A stretch of DNA of 64,000 nucleotides from Helichrysum umbraculigerum (taxonomy: Eukaryota; Streptophyta; Magnoliopsida; Asterales; Asteraceae): NCBI GenBank assembly GCA_949592205.1, contig CATIUR010000004.1, positions 70,157,837 through 70,221,836 on the forward strand, read 5' to 3'. Below are positions 33,058 to 43,368 of this stretch, in pieces. The notes beneath the pieces are model-generated. The model was not told the origin of the DNA and made no database searches. It saw only the letters and a program-made list of their open reading frames with translations. The stretch's first letter is position 1, and each line of letters starts with the position of its first letter. The translations under genes and the position numbers were made by a program.

Positions 33058-33441
33058 CATACCAAATTCCCACTGAGAATAATCGGAGCAACCATAAGAA
33101 ATCCAACCATGTCAGGTAATTTTCTCTTTCTATTATCCATAATTCTATTTTTCTCGTTCTCAATTTTTCCCCCCTTTTTTTTTTTTTTTTTTTTTTTATG
33201 ATCTTTCAGTGCATTTTTCCTTATCCGACATTGATCTAGAAATTCCCCCTCAAAAATAAGTGATTAGCGATTCGCGGTTCAGGCCTTTTTCCACACATTT
33301 TCTCTTCAAAAAGAGAAAAGTTGAGGAATTATATGATCTTGAGACTCCTGCTTCCAATCTTCTGATGGTAAAGCCTTTTACTCCCAATTTCTTTTGGAAC
33401 AAAATTTCAAACATTAATTTTATTATTAGGCTGCATACATC
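33058..33441. other. T2 segment without a gene
   Basis: Contains a run of about 24 T at 33174-33197 and, just before the antisense ORF, TTATTATTAG|GCTGC, an acceptor-like site. A donor-like ATG|GTAAAG at about 33366 may pair with it. Confidence 0.5.
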
Positions 33442-33941
33442 ATGATAGACAGATACTCAGAGAAAGTCGAAGCAGTCGACAATCTGATTGCTAGCCAGAA
33501 GAAGAATGCTCTCAAGCTGGAGAAAGCCAAACAGAAGATTGAAGTCCTCAAAGCTATGCTTGCCGCAAAATCCAGTCATACCAACGAGGAGGGATCAGAC
33601 ATGAATAATACCCTAATGGAGAGATGAAGAGAGATGCCACTATCACCGTTTTAGGATCCAAAATTCATATGGCCACGGAAGCTGTTGAAAACGGACTAGA
33701 CGCCAGCCTGTGGGACGTCAAGGGATGGAAGGACAAATTAGCAAGAATGAAAGATGATTATCCCTCAAACCCATTTTTCATCGGTCTCGGAGGATCCAAG
33801 ATTTCAAAAGGAAAAGCAACCAAGGCACCCAAGATGAGGATCACCGAGACACTGATCAGAGGCGAAGCGTCTAATCCCAAAGATGACGAAGACATGGCAT
33901 TAGCTGATGATGCAGTCAATAGCAAAGAATCCTCGGGCTAG
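33442..33941 (+). pseudogene. Antisense coiled-coil ORF of T2
   Basis: Opposite strand to T2. ATG 33442 (MIDRYSEKVEAVDNLIASQK) opens a Lys/Glu helix (KLEKAKQKIEVLKAMLAAK). A frameshift at 33624 (the two frames overlap at ATGA) joins it to KIHMATEAVENGLDASLWDV, matching T1 KMTNEAATQGVD, then a Lys-rich tail ending SKESSG, stop TAG. AGCCGGAGCCC follows as in T1. Same family as 29597-30083. Confidence 0.68.
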
Positions 33942-34613
33942 GACGGCATTTGACTAGCCGGAGCCCGATTTATTTTTATTTTGATGCTTGCTCACTTCCT
34001 AAGGGCTGTGATTGTAATAAACAATTATACGGGGTGAGGTTGACCTGGTATGGTCAACCATGATGGTGTTAAATGTGGTTTATGTAGACCACAAGACAAT
34101 TTTATCTTCTGCACTTCTTTTGAACCTTAATTCAGGATGAATGATCCTGAAACCCTTTTGGTATGAATAATATTAGGATTTCATCTACATCTTGTGTCTT
34201 CAGGATACTGAGGAGATTCCCTCAGTATATACAATTGCTTGATAGTTGTTTAGAAATAGGATCCTGATGAGATTCCCTCAGAATACATCCAGGATAATGA
34301 GAAGATCCTCTCAATATTAATATTACAGGTTTCAAGGATCCTTAACCGGATCTGAGATAATCTCGAGTTTAGGATCCTAAGATTCCAGGATCCTAAAATA
34401 TTTTGTAGATAATGATGAATCCCAATGGGTATTTCCTGTAACATGAAAATATTGATAACTTGTAAATCGATTGTGAAAACAATTTATTTTTTGAAAAATG
34501 TTGTGATCTTAAAAGGATTTTGCGATCCTTAGATCAAAACAATTTTGATAATCATGAAAACATTAGAGCTAATAAAGTTATTTATTAGACTTAACCAATG
34601 AAAACTTTGATAA
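33942..34613. other. T2 3' region with GGATCC words
   Basis: No gene. Holds at least four AGGATCC words between 34255 and 34400. Interrupted at 34613 by E4 and resumes at 45783. Confidence 0.65.
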
Positions 34614-35038
34614 TGTCGCACCCCTAGAACATGTGGCAGCGGAAGTATGAGGTGTCATGGGGGCGCCGACCAAATTATATATCATAACACATAGATTACA
34701 ACAAACGACCTCTATATGAGACCTTTTAATAAAAATGTTACATTTCCATAATTCAAATGTTTACAAAATATCTAGAGTTCGCATAAACTGTTAAGAGAAT
34801 TCTAATACATTACCGAATATATAAATTACAGCTAAATGGAATCTAATCTCTTGATGTTTTGAAAACAATGCGACTCGAGCTAAGCTTTCCATAAGCTTCC
34901 TACTGCGGATGGTTACCTGAGAAATACATACTAAAAGGTCAATATAAAGTTGGTGAGTTCATAGGTTTGTAAACAATCGTTTAGTTATGATCCACAAGAT
35001 TTCAAGTTGTATCATTCAAAAATGACAGTTTAAAAAGT

Positions 35039-35077
35039 ATCGCATCCAGCGATAAAAGTATTGCACGAATGCAATAT
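35039..35077. repeat. Two hairpins TATCGC-ATCCA-GCGATA and TATTGC-ACGAAT-GCAATA
   Basis: Perfect 6-bp stems, 35039-35055 and 35060-35077; the T-C-G / C-G-A to T-T-G / C-A-A change keeps pairing. First copy repeated at 40494-40510 in the other LTR. Confidence 0.85.
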
Positions 35078-35805
35078 AAGTATACTATTTGCCATAAGTC
35101 TCATAGTTCGAGCTTAACGTTGTTTGCCTCCGGTAAGTGTACTAATCCGATACACTTCTAATTCACAAATAATATTGCGCCCGTGGGTTGGCTAGAGCGA
35201 CTAGCCCGGAAGAGGTTTGTCAAAACTTGATAGTACTATCCAATAATATTCACGCATATATTAACGAACTATGATGGGTAGAGGGCTATAGTGGATTATT
35301 CAGGTCTCATGCAATTCGTACGAAAAGTTGTTTCAAGTTACTTGTGATCATAAAAGCAGTTGTATAAAATAGTTGTATGTATTCTCACCCTAGTTGAAAA
35401 ACAGTAAAAAAAGGCTATGAAACTCACCAGAGTTTAGCAGGTAGCAAGCAATAATCAAATAGCAAGCAAGCCGGTGTGCAACCTTCTAACGTCCTAAACG
35501 TATAAGGTTGTGTAAGTAGAGGTCTCATAAGACCATCTATAGCGATTGTATAAGTGGGGGTTAATGTCCACTTATGCCAATCGTGTAGGTGGAGGGTTAT
35601 TGTCCACCTAGAGCTAGTTCATCAACTAGTATGTCCAAATAAGTTGTTCAAGTTCGTTTATTAAAAACATGTACGACCCGTTGGTGAAAGTTTGTAATAA
35701 TAATTCATTTAGACATTATTATTAAGTTTGTTTTGTTGTATACTATACATTAGTACATATCGTGTGTTGCTAACAGATTATTTAGTTCGTAAAGACCTCA
35801 AACCG

Positions 35806-35918
35806 TAGGTCAAAGTTGGTCAAACCTGGTCAAAGTTGGTCAAACCTGGTCAAAGTTGGTCAAGCCTGGTCAAAATTGGTCAAACCTGGTCAAACCTAGT
35901 CAAACATGGTCAAACTTA
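35806..35918 (-). promoter_or_regulatory. W-box array (TTGACC) in E4 LTR
   Basis: Ten GGTCAA and one AGTCAA in about 110 bases; the complement TTGAC(C/T) is the binding core of WRKY factors. The partner LTR keeps a shorter version at 41263-41350 (about seven plus two). Confidence 0.6.
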
Positions 35919-36170
35919 GTAACACTAGTAAATTGTGGCATCACTAGGTTAGTGTCTCTACTTGAGACTTAGGATATTTTCAGAAATTGTAGCATCACTA
36001 CAAAATATAGCAACACTAGTAAATTGTGGCATCACTAGGTTAGTGTCTCTACTTGAGACTTAGGATGTTTTCGGAGATTGTAGCATCACTAGAAAAATGT
36101 AGGAACAATAGTAAATTGTGGCATCACTAGGTTAGTGTCTTTACTTGAGACTTAAAATGTTTTGTTCAAG
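35919..36170. repeat. 91-bp tandem repeats, about 2.8 units
   Basis: Each unit has TAAATTGTGGCATCACTAGG and the hairpin GTCTC-TACTT-GAGAC. Three units also at about 41355-41600 in the right LTR. Confidence 0.88.
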
Positions 36171-37835
36171 TGTTCTAAGTGTCGGTTTCTAATTCGGGAA
36201 ACTTTCTAAGTTTAGTTTTAAGTCCAAGTTACTAACTAAGTTACCCAAACCCATTTTTGTTACCACTTTCCAAAAATAGTAAGTTTTTGTCGTTTTTAGA
36301 AATCGAGCCGTTTTTGTTGACTTGGTCAAACCGACTCGGTTTGACCTGAAACTTTTACCCAACCCATATATCAGTTTATAGAGTCCATAAAATTTATCGG
36401 TTCGTGTCGGAGTTCACCCAAAGTGTCGGTTTTTAACATGCAACTTAAGACTTCAAGATCTCATATTTTCGACTTTTGTCGGTTTGGTTCGCCATTTAAT
36501 TTCTATCACTTCTGGTCCAAATTAAGGTCTACAATTTTTATCAACTGATCATTCATGTATCTAGTACCTATTATAAAATTTCTGAGATTTGTAGTGTTCA
36601 TATACATAGGTAATTAATTTCGCGAAGGAACCGAACTCAGTTTTCGAATAAGTGCAGACCAGACTCAAAGATCAGTTTATAACCAAAAATACGTACAGAT
36701 CTGGAAAAAGTGTAAAACACGAAAGTTGTAGCTCTTTTCAATACGCAACTTTTAAAAAAAATTTCGTTATCTAATTCTTCTTAGAACTCGAGATATGGTC
36801 GTTTTACTAAGCTGTGTTTTTGAAGACAGATTATGCATGTTCATTTATACTTCATAAAAACGATTTTTAACATGATATTTGGACATATTAAAGTTAAATG
36901 AACTATATAACATGTAAATAACATATAGAAGATTAGAGATGAGTTTCCTTACAAAGATTTGGATAGAGATGATGGTGCTTGTGCTCTTGAGCTAATTATT
37001 ATTACCAAAAGTTAAGAAATTAATTGGTGGTTGATGGTGGTTTACGGTGGTGGTTGTGGTGGCTTATGGTTGTTTGTGGTAGAGTAAAATCTCAGGTTTC
37101 TAGTGAGAGAAAGAAAGACAGAGAGAAGGTAGAGAGGATTTTGGAATGTAAGTGTTTAATGAAATGATGGATTGATTCATTTGCATGAAAGGCGAATGGG
37201 GTTAGATGAAGGTGGCATGTGGGTGCACAGGGGGGGGGGGGGGGTAGGGGCTGGTCAAATGGGGCCATTCAAGGGTATTTTGGTCATTTTATTGTTTCTA
37301 ATTTAATTTGTTACGTTTTTCGTTCGTTACCCATTTTTTTCGTTATTCGGTTAAATCGCGTAGGTTTAATTTGTGTTGTTTGAATTAACGATATATTTAG
37401 AATAATTTTCCATTGAAGTATTATTAAAATACTTTAGTTTAAGTTTTCAAAATAATTATTGACGTTCGTTTGGTTGCCGAATTAAATTCGCGCGTTTTCG
37501 TTGCGTTTGAGATGTTTTTAACAAAACGTCTAGGTTTTTCGTGTATTATTATTTTCAAATAATAATATATGATAAATAACTTCTGAAATAGATTTAAGTT
37601 ATTTATATAAATGTTTTCACCAACGTCGTATAGTTTGTCGGACTCCGTCCGGTTGTTTCGCGTAATTACAACTAATTACGTAAGCGTAATATAAAACAAT
37701 TACATAGGTGTATATTCACAATAATATACAAATAGTTACAAGTAATTACAAGTATTTAGCCTAAATCACATATAAATACACATAATTAGGGTTTTGTTTA
37801 AGTTTAAAAGTTAACCTAAATTGCCGGGTGTCACA

Positions 37836-39428
37836 TTCTCCCCCTGTTAGGAGAATTTCATCCCGAAATTTGCTCGTAGTCATAGTTTGTGTGGCATCTA
37901 GCGAAAGTGTGAGTAATTCTGACGTTTAACTAAGTCCACGAAAGGAAAGTTCGTTGTTGTGATGCAACGCATCCATTTGTATACGTTTGGAGAATTATCT
38001 CCGTGTAATATTAGTAGGAAAAATATTCCTAGATAGTCAGTCGTAGTAAGGTCATTTGCTACAAAGTTCGTAGTAGTAGGAAAACATTCCTATGGGGTTT
38101 GTAGTAGGAAAACATTCCTATTTTGTTCGTAGTAGGAAAACATTCCTATGTGGTTTGTAGTTCGTGTGAGTGTGAACAGTTAGTTGGATTAAATCAAATA
38201 TAAATTGCTGGAAATGCATTTCCCATATGTATAACCTTTAAGAGACCTAAAGTTGGTCTAATGTAATGTAAAAGTCGTTAGAAAACGTAGGTCGTATTCC
38301 AAAAGGTCTATGGAAGAATTTGCTTGCTAAGTTCATAGAGTAAGTTCTAAATCGGTTGGGTGTGATCGCGTAGTGGACTAAACTTGTCCAATATCGAATA
38401 AAACCGAAATAGTTAAAATATCAAGAAGTATCGTCATCTAAAGTGAGTAGGTATGGGAATGTTGTTGGTTCATCACAGAGTTGGTTGTCGTCAGACATGT
38501 GCTTGTCTACAGAGGGACTTGCCATTTCCTACGAGAAATTTTTTTTTTTTTATTTATTAAACCCGTGAATTTGTAAAAGAGGATTTAATGTCTAAAGCAA
38601 CATGAATTTCTGATATACGAAAAGAGTTGTTACTTTCTCATGTTTTAACAAAAAACTGCTTGCACCGTTTCTGGTTAAATTAACGTCAATAACATTTTGC
38701 TAAGAATTTCCAGTTTATAAATTTTGAAGATTTTATGAATCATTTTGTAGAGGAACCGGTGTAAATTCTTTGAAAGCTTTAGTGGGTAGAAATCTTGTCG
38801 AAGACTCTTGTTATTGTAAACTTGTTCGAAATTTCCGTTGATTCTCGTAGTGGCGTGTCCTTAAACAAAAGGATATGAAAGAATGGATGAGATCCTTATA
38901 TGAAAACTAAGATTACCATAGGCGTGCTTAAAATAATACGTGACATCGCAATACGATGATAAATCGGTACAGGGTAATATGATCGGTGACCAATAAGGCG
39001 CAGATATATTCAGTTCATAGTGGAGTTAGCCATCTTTTTCGAGAGGGAGTTCTATTAAAACAGTGAATTAGTGACAAGATTCAGATGTAGTCATAATAAT
39101 GACCGAGTAGTGTTTTCAAGGTAGTCAGTCATGACTATGTTATTGTTTCGAAATGAACAAGTGTTTAGTAAAAATGTTCGGTCAAGATAGTTGGTAATTC
39201 CGTAGCTGCTAGCATCCATTGCAGTAGTGATCGAAATGATTAAGTTGTTATTGAGATAGTTTGTGTTCGGAGTAGTTAAAGTTATACACCGAGTTATGCC
39301 TAAGTCGTTGGAATCCATCCAAGTGTCGAAAATATTATTTCGAGTAGGTAGTGTGAATTAGGATAAGGTCTAGTTCGAGGAAGTTTGTCTGTCCTTCTAG
39401 TCGTGTGTAACGCACGCGATTCATAGGT
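37836..39428 (-). other. E4 internal region without a gene
   Basis: Starts with the polypurine tract (minus AACAGGGGGAGAA). Contains four TAGGAA-AACA-TTCCTA type hairpins at 38015-38031, 38077-38092, 38105-38120 and 38133-38148. Otherwise no coding frame; this is where gag-pol would be in E3. Confidence 0.7.
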
Positions 39429-39746
39429 CTACGATAAAAGTGGGAATGAAGGATTTAAAGTAGACGGAGTAAATGTAACGCGCCTAGATGACGAATCCTT
39501 ACGAGGTTCTAATTTCATACGTGTTCTCGAACGATTATGATGAGAGCAGGAGGAAGAGGGTGAAGCAGGTGTCACTTGTTTGGGTGGCGAATCCTTAGGT
39601 GGATGCTCCTCAAGTGAGTCCTCTTCGATTATGTTGTTTCCCGATTCGGTTGGGCGAGCGGGTACCATGGAAATCTCCACAGTAGTAAGTAAGGTTTGTG
39701 TTTCATTTTTGATGTTAGTTGACGTAGTTGTGGGAGTGGTTGCCAT
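39429..39746 (-). CDS. Small ORF of E4, position of the coiled-coil ORF
   Basis: About 105 codons from ATG 39744-39746 (MATTPTTTSTNIKNE), about 310 bases from the primer site, as is the coiled-coil ORF of E3 (about 313). Thr-rich head, acidic IEEDSLEEHPPKDSP and a basic Ser-rich end (SHHNRSRTRMKLEPRKDSSS). No clear similarity to the E3 ORF beyond start position and low complexity, so it may be a relic. Function unknown. Confidence 0.4.
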   Translation of the reverse strand: MATTPTTTSTNIKNETQTLLTTVEISMVPARPTESGNNIIEEDSLEEHPPKDSPPKQVTPASPSSSCSHHNRSRTRMKLEPRKDSSSRRVTFTPSTLNPSFPLLS

Positions 39747-40053
39747 GAAGAGTGGCAAACAATTTTGATACGTAAGGTTAAGGTTATATATATATAATAC
39801 AACAACCTAGCACATAAGCACGTATAAAGGTTGGTCCCGTTCTATCCTCGGTTTATGTTTTCTACCGTACCCTAGTTTACTACAAGCGTTTCAGGTCTTG
39901 CATCGAATCTCCTTTAATTGTACATAGTTGATGAAGCTATGTTAAATTAAATTAAATTGATGCAATCACTGAACTAGTCATACCAAACAAGGAATACTAA
40001 CCTAACGGTCATAGTCTAGGTCACCAATGCAATCCTAGTTCGCTATAACCTTA

Positions 40054-40066
40054 GGCTCTGATACCA
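40054..40066 (-). other. Primer binding site, initiator Met tRNA (E4)
   Basis: Minus strand TGGTATCAGAGCC, three bases from the right LTR; shows that the right LTR is the 5' one. Confidence 0.93.
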
Positions 40067-43000
40067 ATCTGTCGCACCCCCAGAACACGTGGCAGCGGAA
40101 GTATGAGGTGTCATGGGGGCGCCGACCAAATTATATATCATAACACATAGATTACAACAAACGACCTCTATATGAGACGTTTTAATAAAAATGTTACATT
40201 TCCATAATTCAAATGTTTAAAAAATATCTGGAGTTCGCATAAACTGTTAAGAGAATTCTAATACATTACCGAATATATAAATTACAGCTAAATGCAATCT
40301 AATCTCTTGATGTTTTGAAAACAATGCGACTCGAGCTAAGCTTTCCATAAGCTTCCTACTGCGGCGGGTTACCTGAGAAATACATACTAAAAGGTCAATA
40401 TAAAGTTGGTGAGTTCATAGGTTTGTAAACAATCGTTTAGTTATGATCCACAAGATTTCAAGTTGTATCATTCAAAAATGACAGTTTAAAAAGTATCGCA
40501 TCCAGCGATAAAAGTATTGCACGAATGCAATATAAGTATACCATTTGCCATAAGTCTCATAGTTCGAGCTTAACGTTGTTTGCCTCCGGTAAGTGTACTA
40601 ATCCGATACACTTCTAATTCACAAATAATATTGCGCCCGTGGGTTGGCTAGAGCGAATAGCCCAGACGAGGTTTGTCAAACCCTGATAGTACTATCCAAT
40701 AATATTCACGCATATATTAACGAACTATGATGGGTAGAGGGCTTTAGTGGATTATTCAGGTCTCATGCAATTCGTACGAAAAGTTGTTTCATGTTACTTG
40801 TGATGATAAAAGCAGTTGTATAAAACAGTTGTATGTATTCTCACCCTAGTTGAAAAACAGTAAAAAAGGGCTATGAAACTCACCAGAGTTTAGCAGGTAG
40901 CAAGCAATAATCAAATAGCAAGTAAGCCGGTGTGCAACCTTCTAACGTCCTAAACGTATAAGGTTGTGTAAGTAGAGGTCTCATAAGACCATCTATAGCG
41001 ATTGTATAAGTGGGGGTTAATGTTCACTTAAGCAAATCGTGTAGGTGGAGGGTTATTGTCCACCTAGAGCTAGTTCATCAACTAGTATGTCCAAATAAGT
41101 TGTTCAAGTTCGTTTATTAAAAACATGTACGACCCGTTGGTGAAAGTTTGTAATAATAATTCATTTAGATATTTTTATTAAGTTTGTTTTGTTGTATACT
41201 ATACATTAGTACATATCGTGTGTTGCTAACAGATTATTTAGTTCGTAAAGACCTCAAACCGTAGGTCAAAGTTGGTCAAACTAGTCAAACTTGGTCAAGC
41301 CTGGTCAAAATTGGTCAAACCTGGTCAAACTTAGTCAAACCTGGTCAAACTTAGTAACACTAGTAAATTGTGGCATCACTAGGTTAGTGTCTCTACTTGA
41401 GACTTAGGATATTTTCAGAAATTGTAGCATCACTAGCATAGTGTAGCAACACTAGTAAATTGTGGCATCAGTAGGTTAGTGTCTCTACTTGAGACTTAGG
41501 ATGTTTTCAGAGATTGTAGCATCACTAGCAAAATGTAGCAACACTAGTAAATTGTAGCATCACTAGGTTAGTGTCTCTACTTGAGACTTAAAATGTTTTG
41601 TTCAAGTGTTCAAAGTGTCGGTTTCTAATTCGGGAAACTTTTTAAGTTTAGTTTTAAGTCTAAGTTACTAACTAAGTTACCCAAACCCATTTTTGTTACC
41701 ACTTTCCAAAAATAGTAAGTTTTGTCGTTTTTAGAAACCGAGCCATTTTTGTTGACTTGGTCAAACCGACTCGGTTTGACCCGAAACTTTTACCCAACCC
41801 ATATATCAGTTTATAGAGTCCATAATTTCACCCAAAGTGTCGGTTTTTAACATGCAACTTAAGACTTCAAGATCTCATATTTTCGACTTTTGTCGGTTTG
41901 GTTCGCCATTTAATTTCTATCACTTCTGGTCCAAATTAAGATCTACAATTTTTATCAACTGATCATTCATGTATCTAGTACCTATTATAAAATTTCTGAG
42001 ATTTGTAGTGTTTATATACATAGGTAATTAATTTCGCGAAGGAACCGAACTCAGTTTTCGAATAAGTGCAGACCAGACTCAAAGATCAGTTTATAACAAA
42101 AAATAAGTACAGAACTGGAAAAAGTGTAAAACACGAAAGTTGTAGCTCTTTTCAATACGCAACTTTTAAAAAAATTTCGTTATCTAATTCTTCCTAGAAC
42201 TTGAGATATGGTCGTTTTACTAAGCTGTGTTTTTGAAGACAGATTATGCATGTTCATTTATACTTCATAAAAACGATTTTTAACATGATATTTGGACATA
42301 TTTAAGTTAGATGAACTATATAACATGTAAATAACATATAGATGATTAGAGATGAGTTTCCTTACAAAGATTTGGATAGAGATGATGGTGCTTGTGCTCT
42401 TGAGCTAATTATTATTACCAAAAGTTAAGAAATTAATTGGTGGTTGATGGTGGTTTATGGTGGTGGCTTATGGTTGTTTGTGGTGGAGTAAAATCTCAGG
42501 TTTCTAGTGAGAGAAAGAAAGATAGAGAGAAGGTAGAGAGGATTTTGGAGTGTAAGTGTTTAATGAAATGATGGATTGATTCATTTCATGAAAGGTGAAT
42601 GGGGTTAGATGAAGGTGGCATGTGGGTGCACATGGGGGGGGGGGGGGGGGGGGGAGGGGCTGGTCAAATGGGGCCCATTCAAGGGTATTGATGACACACA
42701 AAAAGTCAAGTTTTTATGCGTCATTATCTCACCTTTTTAGCCCAAATCATGATGAATATATCTAAAATCAATACTTTATCATTAAAACTCATCACTCGGG
42801 CTAAAATATAGACAATGTTTCAAAAGTCATCTAAAATGGTCGAAAAACACGATAAATGTAACGAAAACGATCATAAGCATTCTCGTTCACGCTTTTAAGC
42901 ACTTTTTAAGATCCACTAAGAATTATGACCTCTAACTTATGTCATTTTCTTCGTCAGGAGAATACGATCGTGTGGATATAAAGAACGCTGAAAACGGACA

Positions 43001-43089
43001 CCCGAGTCAAAAGTTATGGCCGAACGAAGAATCCAAGGAACCGGAGAAGACCAATACGGGCAAACCAAGCCGGATACGGGCGGAACAAG

Positions 43090-43181
43090 CCGTATACGGC
43101 CATGCACTGACCGTATACGGCCTGGCATGACCGTATACGGCCTTGTCCAGCCATATACGGCTGGTGTTCCCCCGTATACGG
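43090..43181. promoter_or_regulatory. CCGTATACGG palindromes upstream of S2 TATA
   Basis: Four perfect CCGTATACGG palindromes and one CCATATACGG, with decayed copies to about 43260 (CCCGTATCG, AATACGGG). They end roughly 100-180 bases before TATATATAT at 43360. Confidence 0.85.
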
Positions 43182-43359
43182 CCTCGTTCTCCCGTATTCA
43201 GCCCATGTTCGCCCGTATCGTGCCATTTCCACCCGAAATACGGGAGGTCCCCTCGTATCGTCCTCCTCCCCCGTACAAGATGCGATTTTGATACGGCTGA
43301 GCGATACGGTTGAGCATTTGGAGGTAGGAATATGGCTGGACGATACGGCTGAGCAACTA

Positions 43360-43368
43360 CTATATATA
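43360..43368 (+). promoter_or_regulatory. TATA box of S2
   Basis: CTATATATATGGG followed by CT-rich DNA with TCTCTCTCTA, typical of a plant LTR transcription start. Confidence 0.65.

Larger units (their letters stand above)
34614..37835 (-). repeat. 3' LTR of E4
   Basis: TGTCGCACCC to CCGGGTGTCACA, 3222 bp. Shares the GCGGAAGTAT box, the CAATataaaGTTG hairpin (34940-34952), two covarying hairpins (35039-35077) and donor-like TTT|GTAAGG (minus, 36952) with Tekay LTRs. It also has a GGTCAA array, 91-bp tandem repeats and a poly-G run near 37230. Confidence 0.9.

Noticed and set aside
37225..37245. Poly-G run as a G-quadruplex switch
   Set aside because: A simple homopolymer that varies in length between the two LTRs; no further support.
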